Shown piece by piece: positions 40,373 to 53,220 of a stretch of 64,000 nucleotides of DNA (its first letter is position 1; each line of letters opens with the position of its first letter). The stretch is from Symsagittifera roscoffensis (lineage: Eukaryota; Xenacoelomorpha; Acoela; Convolutidae). The translations under genes were made by a program, and so were the position numbers. The notes below the pieces were generated by a model, which ran no database searches, was not told the origin of the DNA, and was given only the letters and a program-made list of their open reading frames with translations. The stretch lies in NCBI RefSeq assembly GCF_963678635.1, contig NC_087068.1:30258318-30322317 (forward strand). The letters are read 5' to 3'.

Positions 40373-42430
40373 TGGTGAAGCAGCATAAACTGTGCTTCAA
40401 CTGCTTAGGCCAACACAGATTTAGTGAATGTTCATCGTCTAAGCGATGTTTCATCAACAACTGCGGAGGGAAAGACCATTCAACTCTACACATTGTCAAA
40501 AAGCCGTTTTAAACGCACAACCAAAATCAAATAACATGCAGCTTGGGACTACAATAACCAAGTCCTCGGAACAAGTTAAGAATCCAATAAAAATAAGAAC
40601 AACCAATTACAATTTAGGCCGGTAACACAGTTTAACAGTGGCATCAAACTAGATTGCTACGCCAAACTCGACAACTGCAGCAGCTGCTCATACATCCTCA
40701 GCTAAACAGCTGAAACACCTCAGTGTAAACCAAACAAAACCTACAGCTTAGCGTACGAGGTGCTTTCAGTAAGGACAAAGTTTCTTAAGCTCTGGTCCGG
40801 CTTAGTATCGGACCATATCACGCTACTAAGCCTACGTCCACTCTACAATCAATCTTCTCAGTTGAATCTCTGAGTTTCGACGCCATCGAGGCGAACAAAA
40901 CGTGCTCACTTTACAATCACTTTCGACATGTCAACTTTACTGATCTAGGCAACAACAGAGTTCAAATTTTGCTGGGCGTAGATGCTTTCTGGATTATTGC
41001 GGAAATACAGAAACCCCATACGCTGTCAAAAATCTACTAGGTTGGATGATCACTGGCCCACTCAACCAGAAATCTAATAGTTTCGATCAAATTCACATTC
41101 AAGTAACTTCATTGACTTAAGTGATCAAGATGACGCTAATCTTACTGAATTAGTGGAAAATCTCTGGAAGGTGGCAGGATCAGACATCCACGAAGATAAC
41201 AAAGCAACTTACTCTGATAAAAGCAAACGACAACTAAAATTTATGGAAAAAAGCATTGAGAACAATGGAGATCGCTTCAAAGTAAATCTACTCTGAAAAA
41301 ACGGAAAACAAAATGCCGAACAATTATCTGGCAGCTAAAGCGCAACTGCAATCGCTACAAAAAGGATCAGAAAGGACCTTGAAACCATGCTACTTTATGA
41401 AATATTGCTTACTACTGACCTGGGAATAAACTACGTCAAGCCCGTTACTTTCCAGTACCTACAGATGAAATTACTTTGGTACCTCCCACATTACCCTCAA
41501 CGTACAATGGCGTCTCCTTGAACTCTTGCCTTGAAACTGGCCTGACCTGCTGAACAACATGTTTGGATTTCTACTACGAGTCCGGGAAAAACCTCTGGCT
41601 GTATCGGCGGATATTGAGGGAATGTTTATGCAAATAGGTATTAAAGATGAAGATCAAAACACGCTTTGCTTCCTTTGGCCTACTACAAATGATATCAAAC
41701 AATAGCAACACACGCGATTTGTAATTCGTGCAAAATGCTCACCATCCATTGCCATCTTTCCGCTTCATCCAACAGCTGCCGATTACTGCGTAACCACAAC
41801 CAATTTTGCTCAACTGCTTCATAAAAGTTTTTACATGGATGACTTTGTTCACTCGTTCAACGACACCCGAGGCTAGAGACTCTACTACGCAACTAAAATC
41901 CTCCCTAAGACAAGGGGATCCAACTTAACTAAGTTTGTATCTAATTTTAATGACGCGATCTACTCCATTGATGGAGGCGAAGTTTCTACTAATGTTACAG
42001 TGCATCGGGTCTTGGGGGTCAAATGGGAGACAACTGTGATATGATATTCCTGCAACCAACAACCAAAGTAACTAATACTACATCATCTGCACTCCGAACA
42101 GTTCTCTCTACAATAGCAAGGGTTTTCGACCCCTTAGGTATCCTAGCACCGTTTGTCATAAAACTCACAATTCTTCTACAAAACCTGTGGAAGTATGGTA
42201 TCTCTTGGGACGAAAGCGTGCCCAGTGACTTTTTTCCGATAAGTGACAAATGAATGTGTGGACAAATGCATACAAGTCCCTCCTGTGAGGCTTCCACGCT
42301 TACTTGGACCACAGCTGTCACCTAGTGATATACAGCTTCATGTTTTCTGCGACGTGTCGCAAGACGCAATGGCCACGTGTATCTACTTTCGAACTGCATG
42401 TAGCTCTGGCATACGCGCTGTTTTTTGATT
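40373..42430 (+). pseudogene. BEL pol, unit 1: zinc cluster, protease, RT, start of RNase H
   Basis: Zinc cluster at about 40394-40494: CFNCLGQHRFSEC, then CFINNC and DHSTLH, as in BEL/Pao. Protease at about 40650-40705: AKLDNCSSCSYI, where the usual DTGS reads DNCS. RT near 41560-42020: VSADIEGMFMQI, FYMDDFVHS (catalytic MDD) and VLGVKWE. Then STIARVFDPLGILAPF, the connection typical of BEL, and RNase H start VFCDVSQDAMATC near 42335. Stops and phase changes are frequent. Confidence 0.8.
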
Positions 42431-42439
42431 GGCAGAACA

Positions 42440-45400
42440 AAGGTAGTGCCAAAAAGTTAAAAGTTTCACCGCTTAGTCCTTAACCATAATTAAAAGCGCT
42501 CATAAAAGCGTGAGCTGTAGCTATTTTTCTTTAATTAACCACCGGGTTAACCTTCTAGCTGGTTGACATTAACAAAAAACTGAACATAAATTATGGTAAA
42601 AATCTTGAGAAAGCTCAAAAAAGCTTCATTAACGGAAATAATTTGTGATCGCTGCCATCCGAGCTCGTAAACTTTTAATACACCTTTTCTACTCTTCATA
42701 CTACTTTCTTGAATGGCTCCAACGAAGCGAACCTTACAACAGCTACTTAATCAATGGAGACGCCGCTAAAGTACTTTCGTGGAGCTTGAGGAGGAGGTAA
42801 GAAGGCAAATAGCCCACTCAAGCGAACTCGAGTTAAACTCAGTTAAACTCAGTTATAAGGAAGCTAACCCCTTGTTTCGATCCACCTGATACGCTCGAAG
42901 ACGACTCAGCCGCGTTTTCTACTCAGGAAGCACAAGACTGCCTCGACAATGCTTTAAAGCTACGAAAACGAAAGTGCGACATACTAATCAATGTTAGAAA
43001 TTACAAAAAGGTCTTAACAAACGACGGTCCACAAGGTCAAACAGCCTATTCAGAGTGCAAGGCAATCTGTAACAGCGATTGTACCAGTAAGAAGCCCAAA
43101 TACTACTGAAAACTCCGCCAACAACACCATCAGTACTACGGCTGCCGACTTTTCAAATTATAATTCCACCTACGGCTTAAATTACATTCCACTTAGATTC
43201 TCCTCAACGCTACAGTTTCCTACCTCAATTGGGAACCAACAGAGCTATAGATCAGAAAATCAACGGTGTCATCGCTACCTCTGCAACTGATTTCAGATCA
43301 GTCTCACCGACTGCAAATTCGTGTACTTCCAACTTTCGAGCTCCTCTACGATACAATTCTCGCCTCCACCAGTTTCCAATGAAAATCTCATTTGGAACGA
43401 CAACTCAAGAACGAAGCCCAGATGTCACTTGGCAATAACCGATATGGTCTGCTAACAACTTCAATTGCGAATAGTCCTGCTACTATATCTGAACAGTTCA
43501 TTACCAACCATTTCAACGACCATCATAGGACTAACTCACAATCACACGAACAACAACGCAACAGCCTTTTCGACAATTAACAAAGACAAGTCACCAACCA
43601 CGCTACCAGTCATGCGACCACTGCCATCAACTACAGTTTGAAAGGACTCAAAATGCCAGATACAAAACTACAAAAGCTCGACGGTAAACCACTGGAGTGG
43701 AACAACTGGTTCGAACTCTTTCAGACTGCGATTGGCAACAACCCACGCCTGAGCCCGGTTGAAAAAAAATTACTTACTTGCCGTCATTATGCAATCATAA
43801 TGCTAAATCTTTATTAGAGAGCTACGGAACCAATTCTTCTCAGTATGAACAGGCAATACTTGAATTAGTGCGTAGATACGGTAACCCAAAATATGTGGTG
43901 TCAGCGTTCATAAGGGACTTGAAAAGTTCGACATATTGATAGTAAGCGAACCATGGGGCTTTATCAGATACGCTGTTTTCCTACGGAAACTAATCCACAA
44001 CTTCGAACTCAACGGCTACACCGCTGATCTAAATTCTAGTAACCTGACCCGATTTGCTTGCTCAAAACTCCAAGTAAGTCTACGAATGAAGTGGGAACAG
44101 CACTGCGAGCTGCACGACCTCAATTACGCTACAGTCAAAATTTGACGCAGTACCTCGATAACTACTAGCGAACATGCGACAACCTGGACATGGAGCCGTC
44201 GACTTCAAACCAAGCGGGACGAAATTGCCAACCTACGAAGCAACCAACCAATTGACGTCTATGTCCAGGCAACACCACGACAAATCTTCAGGTATATCGA
44301 CAAGACAAAGAACTTTAACATGTCCAATAGATAACTAAGTTCACTATATTCAGTTCAGGATATTTCGAAACTTCTCGTAGATCAACGGGCAGAACTGGTG
44401 AAGCAGCATAAACTGTGCTTCAACTGCTTAGGCCAACACAGATTTAGTGAATGTTCATCGTCTAAGCGATGTTTCATCAACAACTGCGGAGGGAAAGACC
44501 ATTCAACTCTACACATTGTCAAAAAGCCGTTTTAAACGCACAACCAAAATCAAATAACATGCAGCTTGGGACTACAATAACCAAGTCCTCGGAACAAGTT
44601 AAGAATCCAATAAAAATAAGAACAACCAATTACAATTTAGGCCGGTAACACAGTTTAACAGTGGCATCAAACTAGATTGCTACGCCAAACTCGACAACTG
44701 CAGCAGCTGCTCATACATCCTCAGCTAAACAGCTGAAACACCTCAGTGTAAACCAAACAAAACCTACAGCTTAGCGTACGAGGTGCTTTCAGTAAGGACA
44801 AAGTTTCTTAAGCTCTGGGCCGGCTTAGTATCGGACCATATCACGCTACTAAGCCTACGTCCACTCTACAATCAATCTTCTCAGTTGAATCTCTGAGTTT
44901 CGACGCCATCGAGGCGAACAAAACGTGCTCACTTTACAATCACTTTCGACATGTCAACTTTACTGATCTAGGCAACAACAGAGTTCAAATTTTGCTGGGC
45001 GTAGATGCTTTCTGGATTATTGCGGAAATACAGAAACCCCATACGCTGTCAAAAATCTACTAGGTTGGATGATCACTGGCCCACTCAACCAGAAATCTAA
45101 TAGTTTCGATCAAATTCACATTCAAGTAACTTCATTGACTTAAGTGATCAAGATGACGCTAATCTTACTGAATTAGTGGAAAATCTCTGGAAGGTGGCAG
45201 GATCAGACATCCACGAAGATAACAAAGCAACTTACTCTGATAAAAGCAAACGACAACTAAAATTTATGGAAAAAAGCATTGAGAACAATGGAGATCGCTT
45301 CAAAGTAAATCTACTCTGAAAAAACGGAAAACAAAATGCCGAACAATTATCTGGCAGCTAAAGCGCAACTGCAATCGCTACAAAAAGGATCAGAAAGGAC

Positions 45401-46462
45401 CTTGAAACCATGCTACTTTATGAAATATTGCTTACTACTGACCTGGGAATAAACTACGTCAAGCCCGTTACTTTCCAGTACCTACAGATGAAATTACTTT
45501 GGTACCTCCCACATTACCCTCAACGTACAATGGCGTCTCCTTGAACTCTTGCCTTGAAACTGGCCTGACCTGCTGAACAACATGTTTGGATTTCTACTAC
45601 GAGTCCGGGAAAAACCTCTGGCTGTATCGGCGGATATTGAGGGAATGTTTATGCAAATAGGTATTAAAGATGAAGATCAAAACACGCTTTGCTTCCTTTG
45701 GCCTACTACAAATGATATCAAACAATAGCAACACACGCGATTTGTAATTCGTGCAAAATGCTCACCATCCATTGCCATCTTTCCGCTTCATCCAACAGCT
45801 GCCGATTACTGCGTAACCACAACCAATTTTGCTCAACTGCTTCATAAAAGTTTTTACATGGATGACTTTGTTCACTCGTTCAACGACACCCGAGGCTAGA
45901 GACTCTACTACGCAACTAAAATCCTCCCTAAGACAAGGGGATCCAACTTAACTAAGTTTGTATCTAATTTTAATGACGCGATCTACTCCATTGATGGAGG
46001 CGAAGTTTCTACTAATGTTACAGTGCATCGGGTCTTGGGGGTCAAATGGGAGCCAACTGTGATATGATATTCCTGCAACCAACAACCAAAGTAACTAATA
46101 CTACATAATCTGCACTCCGAACAGTTCTCTCTACAATAGCAAGGGTTTTCGACCCCTTAGGTATCCTAGCGCCGTTTGTCATAAAACTCAAAATTCTTCT
46201 ACAAAACCTGTGGAAGTATGGTATCTCTTGGGACGAAAGCGTGCCCAAGGACTTTTTTCCGATAAGTGACAAATGAATGGGTCGACGAAAGCAAACAAGT
46301 CCCTCCTGTGAGGCTTCCACGCTTACTTGGACCACAGCTGTCACCTAAAGATATACAGCTTCATGTTTTCTGCGACGTGTCGCAAGACGCAATGGCCACG
46401 TGTATCTACTTCCGAACTGCATGTAGCTCTGGCATACGCGCTATTTTTTGATTGGCAGAACG
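42440..46462 (+). repeat. BEL duplication unit 2 (4023 bp)
   Basis: Near-identical to unit 1 including most of its stops and phase changes in pol, so the duplication followed inactivation. It continues without a break into the RNase H and integrase part. Confidence 0.88.
42775..44220 (+). pseudogene. BEL Gag, unit 2
   Basis: Same Gag as unit 1 with a single DUF1759-type core (PLEWNNWFELFQ, YEQAILELVRRYGNP). It has its own lesions: the N-terminal part is altered near 42835-42870 and a stop interrupts near 43578; phase changes occur near 43770 and 43915. Confidence 0.75.
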
Positions 46463-46830
46463 AAGGTAGCACCATTGAACCAAGAGAGCGTTCCAAAACT
46501 GGAATTACAAGCAGCCCTTATGGGTGCTTGGCTGTGCAAGTTCGCTACTGATGAAATGCGAATAAAGCCCCACTCCGCTCACTTTTGGAGCGATAGCACT
46601 ACTGTTTTGTCCTAGATCGCATCACCTGGTAAACTGAAAAATTACTGCAAAAGAGTTGTTGAAATACTTTTTTTAGGCAAAGCCGAACAATGGAAACACA
46701 TCCCTGGTAAATTCAACCCAGCAGACAGTGCTACAGGGGGAATTGAACTTCAAGGCAAAGCAAAGCTCTGGTTGGATGCACCACAATTTCTACTCAACAA
46801 TGAGCCTACTTGCAGGATCAACGAAACAAG
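44397..46830 (+). pseudogene. BEL pol, unit 2: zinc cluster, protease, RT, RNase H
   Basis: Identical motif order to unit 1 (CFNCLGQHRFSEC, LDNCSSCSYI, FYMDDFVHS, ARVFDPLGILAPF, VFCDVSQDAMATC) and then continues past the duplication breakpoint at 46463 into the rest of RNase H: LELQAALMGAWL, HFWSDSTTVL and IPGKFNPADSAT near 46500-46740. It ends near 46830 in a degenerate linker. Same stops as unit 1 at many pol sites. Confidence 0.8.
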
Positions 46831-46999
46831 GGAACGATAGACTTGACAGCTTCTGGAGGCGTACACTCTTAATCGATTCTTCCCGGTTTTCAAACTTGTT
46901 TTGACTAGTTCGGGTCACCACTCAGCTTATAGTATTTGTCGATACATTAAAGGGAAACGGTAAAATTCTGCCACTATGAAAGACCTAGAAAAAAACTAA

Positions 47000-48412
47000 G
47001 TTCCTTCTTTATCTACAATTCCAGCAAGAAACCTTTGGTGACACCTACAATCAACTACGAACCAAGCAACAAGTTGACCACAAAGACAAACTTCAACAGT
47101 TGTCACCTCTTCTCGACAACGATATTACTCGCGCGCGAAGACGACTACGAAACTCACCTTTACCGAACGCAACAAAGCATCCAATAATTGCTAACGCAAA
47201 AGACCCCCATTGTGCGCATGATGATCGAAAGCGCTCATCGCCTCTGCATGCATCACGGCACTGAACACAATCGCAACTGCCTGTAGCGAAGTTTTGTCAT
47301 CATTTGGCTCCGAAAAACACTCAGACAGACAAGACATAACGGCTTTCTCTGCAGAAGATTCCAAGGCAAAAGGCTACATCCACTCATGGCCGACTTGCCG
47401 CCAACTCGTTTCGACGATTTGTCTGACGATCCAATCCCGTTTAAAAATACAGGAATTGACTACATCGGGCCATTCTCCATCGCAACAAAGATACTAATGA
47501 AAAAAGCTATATTTGCTTTTTCACATGCCTCTCTACTCGCGCGGTTCACCTGGAATCGACAGAAAACCTGGCTACGAACCACTGCATAACGGCAGTTAGA
47601 CGTTTCATTGCTAGGAGAGGCTTCCCTAAGCTTTTAATATCTTACAACGCTACTTACTTTGTCGGCGCCCGTAAACAACTACGCTCAGAACCAATTAACT
47701 TCGCCGAAACCACCCTAACTGAAGCGCTACAAATCCACATTGCGGATGGGCAACTAAATACTCCGGCTGCTCCCCATTTTGGCGGCGTGTGGGAGCGACT
47801 CGTCTCAATGATAAAACGAGCATTCTTACTAAATCACGGTTCTGATTGACTATCAAGAGATCTATTCGCTACTATCGTAGCCGAAACTGAGGCAATCCTC
47901 AACTCACGTCCGCTAACACATGTCAGTAGTGAGGTTGACGACTACCTTCAACTGACGCCCAACCATTTCCTAATTGGTCGTCCATTCGTCTACGCTCCAG
48001 CAGCAGCCTTCTACATAGCATCTACCAGTAAACTGTCCAACAAATCCTGGAAGCGAGCAAAGGATAGACTTGACAGCTTCTGGAGGCGTCTACTTAAAGA
48101 GTACGCTCCGACTCTCATCAGAAGGACTAAATAGACAATACCCGAGGAACCACTCGATAAAGATGACCCCATGTGGATACTCGAGGACTTTACACCACGA
48201 GGCATCTGGCCACTGGGTCGAGTGCTAGAGGTTTTTACCGGCTCGGATGGCATCGCGCGCTCGTGTAAACTGAAAACAGCCCTAGGTACTTTAACGAGAC
48301 CAGCGGTGAAACTTGACCTCGTATCCCCAAAAAAGGAGATTCAAGACCACTTTAATTGCACTACAAGAACTCAAAAAACTGGGCACAACCCCTTCCTTTT
48401 TGGTTCTAAATA
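47000..48412 (+). pseudogene. BEL integrase
   Basis: In three frames: zinc domain remnant HPIIANAKDPHC near 47175; first Asp in GIDYIGPF near 47455; then STRAVHLE-like sequence near 47528 in another phase; LISYNATYFVGA near 47636, where the second Asp of the DDE triad (SDNAT) is replaced by Tyr; PHFGGVWERLVSMIKRAF near 47773 with the catalytic Glu; and AILNSRPLTHV. The C-terminal module DFTPRGIWPLGRVLEVFTGSDG near 48187 is the BEL/Pao hallmark. Two stops near 47850 and 48130. Inactive. Confidence 0.85.
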
Positions 48413-51183
48413 AGATGTCCCTCCCCCTAGGATAATCATGACATGAATTTGTCTCACATTAATTCTCACAAAATGCGGTAAAATCATTTAATAATGGCAT
48501 GGTTTGTTGCGAACAAATAAATAAAAAATTTGACTTCCGTGTACAAAGAGACCTTTAAGACATTGATCATCAACACCCTTCTATTATAGCGACCAGCTTT
48601 TTACGCCCAAAACTTTTTTCAAAAGTTGGGATGATTGTGGCCAAAATTCACGAAAAAAAATCTATCGATGAGATTTAGTGTTCATTACCTGTCGCATCTC
48701 AAATTACAATTCTATGAGAAATTTCAAAAATCAACTTGACGAATGATAAGGCATTATCCGGGGTAACATTAATTGACAACTACGAAAACAGAAATTGAAC
48801 TTTAAACGGTTTCTGATTTATAGTTTACAGAATAAGGTAGCTTATTGAATATTTATAAAATGCTAGTTACATAGTATTGATGCATTTTTAGGCGCATGCA
48901 GTGTATGCTGCAAAACAAGTCTTCATTAAAAAACATCTACCCGGAATTTTAGGATAGTACATCACACTGCCTCAAAGATTATCCTCGGCTGCTAAAAATG
49001 ATTTGAAAGTATGTTTAATCCAAAAAGAATAAACAAGATACCCAAAATTTGAAAAACAAAAGATGTTATGTTGAGACTGAGCAAGAAGAAAAATGTCTTT
49101 AAAGTTGCACATTTTTTAAGAAATACACAGTTTTAAAAACTGAATAAAACTGAGATACCCGATAAAGTTTCCTCGTTTTTTTTTCATAAACGCACGTGCA
49201 ATTTATTACTGTACATCATCATGTTTGGACGCAAAAACTAAAACATCGAAACCTACGAATAAGATTCCGTTGGCTCAATCACAAAGCTCTTTTCCAGTTT
49301 ACCGTCCTCTTGTAAAGTTTGTAATTAAGAAAACTGACTTAAGTTTTTCACACAGCAACTTACAAACAAGAAAATTTGATTTTAAGTGATTTAACGAGAT
49401 TTAACGATTTAACGAGATTCAATAAAAAGTCTGACTGCAAAAATTATTTCAAATTGAATTTAGAAAAAGTACTGACGCAAAACTCATCGAACTGGAAAAA
49501 AGCCGGAAAAACAAAATTTAAAGCTTAATAAAAGCTGCAACTTTATGCAGTATTTGATAGCTTTCAAAAAAAAGAATAATTTAACTTGGTTGAAAAATTG
49601 ACACCAACTTTACAGGTGAGTCTTATGAACTTTAAAACTAATACGATTTACACTCCAGTTTTTTTGCACGTCACAGTGCAATCTGGTGATATGTTACAAT
49701 ATGTGGCAGCTTCAAATCAAATATCTGAATCGCTCTTTGTAGTACTTCGAACATTATTTGAAATTTATTTTTGAAGAGACAAATTTGTTGGCAAAGGAAG
49801 TGTAAATTGTAATTCTGAAAAAAATATCGTCTAGCAGAGTAATGTAAACTTAAAAACTATCTTAGTAGCGTAAACAATTGATTGAAAATGAAATGACTAT
49901 ATAATTCATTATAATTTGCAAAAACAAACATGCACTATACTCGAAATCACCACCTATTGTAACATTCACCCTAGATCTGTGCAATGAAAAACAGTTGCGT
50001 GTGTGTAAATATTTCAGTGGTAGATTGAACATACTAAAAGATTGTTCGAATTTGCTCTTAAAAAGTTTTTTCATGCAATTTTTGAAAATTAAACTAGCTT
50101 TTTTGGTGCAAACTATTCTTTTCTGATCGGTTTGTGAAAGTTGGGTTTGAATTTGGGAGTGTTGTGACAACTATATATCAAATTTGGTTAATTATTGCGT
50201 AAAACATATCGCATTTCAACTGCAAAAACAGCAAAAAAAATTCCACACTAGATTGCGGCAACCAATTTGCTCTTTTTTTTACGTAAGCAGACGCAAACTA
50301 TTAGCTTTTGACTCAATATAGTGCAAAAAGGGACAAAATAATTAAATGAGAATTTAAAAAAATTCAATGTTTTTATTTTTCCGAAACTTTTTTAGAAACA
50401 ATCAATCTTTTGATCAATATTAGAAACCAGTCGAAACGTTAAGGATTTAATCAGAATTATCTATAAGAAACTTACTAATCACTACATGCTAATTACTACT
50501 TTCCTGCAAACAACTCATGTATTAAAACAGAAAAAATGCAAAAGAAAATGTTTCGGACTACTTCAATTTTTTTTCTGCTAACGGATTCGCAAAAACGGCT
50601 GATTTTGCCTTTTAAGCCCTGAAATACGCTCATATGCTATTTCCAAGTATCTTTTCGATCAAATTTAACTCTGAATACAAAGGATTATTGTTTGCTGGCG
50701 TTCATTCTAGTTAAAATTACAGAATTTACAAAAAAAAAGCAGAAAAAAAATTCTTTGACAAAATTTTTTTAAGTCAATCGAAAGTTTTTGTTCTCTTGAG
50801 CTTAAATTTTAAAAGATATTTCACCTGTGATCATTTTTTTGTAAAATTATGGAGGTTTAAAAATTGTGATTTAGGCCAATTTGTGACAATTAACGCGCGA
50901 TATATTACGCGCTACTAGCGCGTAAGCGGAGATTTAATCCGTCTTTGAAATTGTTCCAAATTGGTTCAAGGAAGTTTATGTTCCATAATTGATTTGCTAA
51001 AAGGAGCAAAATCTATCAGATTGTACTTTATGTGGCGTTTGGGGGGATAATTTTTACAAAAGATTTCAATTTTTTTTTTGAAATTTTATTTCTATGTTAT
51101 AACATTTAATTTTTTCATATTATTGCTGCTCCATAGGCCTTAAAAGGCAGGCGGAACATTCAGAGCTTCGCCCTGATACGAAA
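48413..51183. other. Non-coding DNA, no gene seen
   Basis: 2.7 kb of strongly AT-rich sequence. No ORF longer than about 100 codons and none with recognisable motifs. A CpG-rich palindrome lies at 50905-50925. Confidence 0.5.
50905..50925. repeat. CpG-rich perfect palindrome, 21 bp
   Basis: TTACGCGCTA and its exact complement TAGCGCGTAA flank one C. CGCG occurs twice here and once just before (50892-50898), in a region otherwise almost free of CpG. Confidence 0.7.
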
Positions 51184-51600
51184 ATTTTTGTTTATTTTGT
51201 TTGCATTTCATCCCCCACATGCTATGTAAAGAGTAAAAGGGTCTACTTGGCGTCTCTTATCCTTAGAGCGAACAAATGACTCACCTCAATTAAACTTGGA
51301 ACAGTTTTAAAGTTATTACGCGTGTTATAGAAACGCAAAAAGTGTACACTAATTATTGATAAACTGGCCAATTTTGCAATTTTCATTAGGAACATTTTTG
51401 TTTATTTTGTTTTCATTTCATCCCCCACATGCTGTGTAAAGAATAAAAGGGTCTACTTGGCGTCTCTTATCCTTAGAGCAAGAACAAATGACTCACCTCA
51501 ATTAAACTTGGAACAGTTTTAATGTTATTACGCGTGTTATAGAAACGCAAAGAGTGCACACTGATTACTGATAAACTGGCCAATTTTGCATTTTTCAAAA
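51184..51600. repeat. Two-copy tandem repeat, ~210 bp
   Basis: 51184-51393 and 51394-51600 are about 95 percent alike, from ATTTTTGTTTATTTTGTTT through ATCCCCCACATGCT and CTACTTGGCGTCTCTTATCC to AAACTGGCCAATTTTGCA. No coding potential. Confidence 0.85.
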
Positions 51601-51983
51601 CCCTATAAAATTACGAAAATTGACAAAATTTTTTTTTATTTGAGCTCCAGGCATGGATATCGTCAAGGCATGGAAAAACTCAAAAATAACTGAATAGAAA
51701 ATGAATATCGCACAAATACCCCCTAATTCAAAAAATAATCAGTTTTTTTTTCATAGGGACTTAAGCGGCGGTTATTTGGCTTGAGAATAGATAACTTTTT
51801 TTTTCAAATGAATTGATGTCTCCTTTTCATACATTTGTTTTGTGAAGTAAGTTGAACGTCAATTTCTATATTTTTGTTTTCTTATATACTTAAAAGTCGG
51901 TTTCCTGCAACAATCTGATGTCACGGGCAAAAATGGGTATTTTTTGGTCATGTGGTGTCTACATGATGAAAGACCAAATGTTA

Positions 51984-52183
51984 NNNNNNNNNNNNNNNNN
52001 NNNNNNNNNNNNNNNNNNNNNNNNNNNNNNNNNNNNNNNNNNNNNNNNNNNNNNNNNNNNNNNNNNNNNNNNNNNNNNNNNNNNNNNNNNNNNNNNNNNN
52101 NNNNNNNNNNNNNNNNNNNNNNNNNNNNNNNNNNNNNNNNNNNNNNNNNNNNNNNNNNNNNNNNNNNNNNNNNNNNNNNNNNN
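51984..52183. other. Assembly gap, 200 N
   Basis: Exactly 200 undetermined bases. The length is likely a placeholder, so distances across it are uncertain. Confidence 0.98.
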
Positions 52184-52286
52184 CATACAAAACCCTATAA
52201 AACCACTGCCTACATCTATATACTCAAAGAAGTATCCTCGGATAAAGAGTAGTATGTATTATGTAGTGGAGACTAAAACGGCTGTG

Positions 52287-52393
52287 ACAGATTTCGTCCC
52301 ATGACAGATCTCTTCTCATTTTAATTTCAACAGATTTTGTCCCACAAATTTGGATATGGGATGATAGGATGTTGGATATGGGACGAAATCTGT
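52287..52393. repeat. Inverted repeat around GGGACGAAATCTG
   Basis: A 16-bp sequence ACAGATTTCGTCCCAT (52287-52302) is matched exactly by its complement at 52378-52393. Partial copies CAGATTTTGTCCCA (near 52331) and GACGAAATCTG (near 52411) lie between and after. Confidence 0.75.
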
Positions 52394-53220
52394 TAATTAA
52401 ATAAATATGACGAAATCTGTAGTAGGACGAAAACATGTAAAACGTAATTATATTATGTTATTACGTAACTAATTAATAATGCCAAGGTCATCGCTGTAGT
52501 TAGCTGTAAAGTTTAAATCCATCCTTGTCAAATTCAATTGCATGAAGATTTTTTCAGACTAATTTTTCTCCTTTATTGGAATTTCAACAGCCACCCAATC
52601 CCCACACTGTGTACGTTAGGATCCAACCTCTCCTAACTTTTTCAACCACCTCAACTACTGTTCGTGTAGTTCAATTGAGCTGAAATTTCCAAATCATCTC
52701 TCTACATTTCAAACTTTTCGGCATCCCCCCCCCCCCCCACTTAACTGCTGCGAAGTAAAAAGTTTGTTCACACTGTCCGATTTTTATGAAAAATTGGGCC
52801 ACGATCTATAAATTTAATCTGCTCTTTTCCCTCCCAACCCATCCCCCCTGAAAGTTTTTATAAGAAATGTTTTAGTTCTAATTGTCTGATTATTACAAAA
52901 ATGGGCATGCAGATTAATCAGGCCATGACAAGCATATTCGGTTTTCCTACCAAAATTTGTGAAACCCCTCGTTACCCATTACCAAGCAAACAGATAACAA
53001 GATCACAATTTCGTGCGTCTAGGTCTCTGGAACCCAGAGGCAAGTCTTAAAACATGTTAAAAATTAGCTGGAACGATCAAATAAAACTAAATAACAAAGT
53101 AAAAACAGAAAAGAGCTTCCTTGTGTGGAATCAGCTTAAAATTCACTGAACACACAATTTGGCCTCGAAATGCCGCTCTCCATAAAATTGATGTTGACCG
53201 GGTTGAAGTCCATACAAAAA
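52394..53220. other. Non-coding DNA with a C14 run
   Basis: No gene seen. A run of 14 C at 52725-52738 is the only notable feature. Confidence 0.5.

Larger units (their letters stand above)
37494..42439 (+). repeat. BEL duplication unit 1 (4946 bp)
   Basis: Starts and ends at AAGGTAG. It matches unit 2 almost base for base over most of its length but contains an extra internal ~930-bp gag duplication. It stops inside RNase H. Confidence 0.88.
37494..48412 (+). mobile_element. Inactive BEL/Pao LTR retrotransposon with tandem duplications
   Basis: Gag of the BEL DUF1759 type, a zinc cluster, retropepsin, RT, RNase H and integrase are all recognisable on plus, in BEL order. The first part is present twice (37494-42439 and 42440-46462) and only the second copy runs on into the integrase. 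Many stops and phase changes are present. No LTR pair was found, so the outer limits are approximate. Confidence 0.8.

Noticed and set aside
42019-42321. Minus-strand ORF in the BEL element, repeated at 46042
   Set aside because: Antisense to the RT/RNase H coding frame; duplicated only because the unit is.
51918-52304. ORFs across the N gap
   Set aside because: Most of the translation is undetermined bases.
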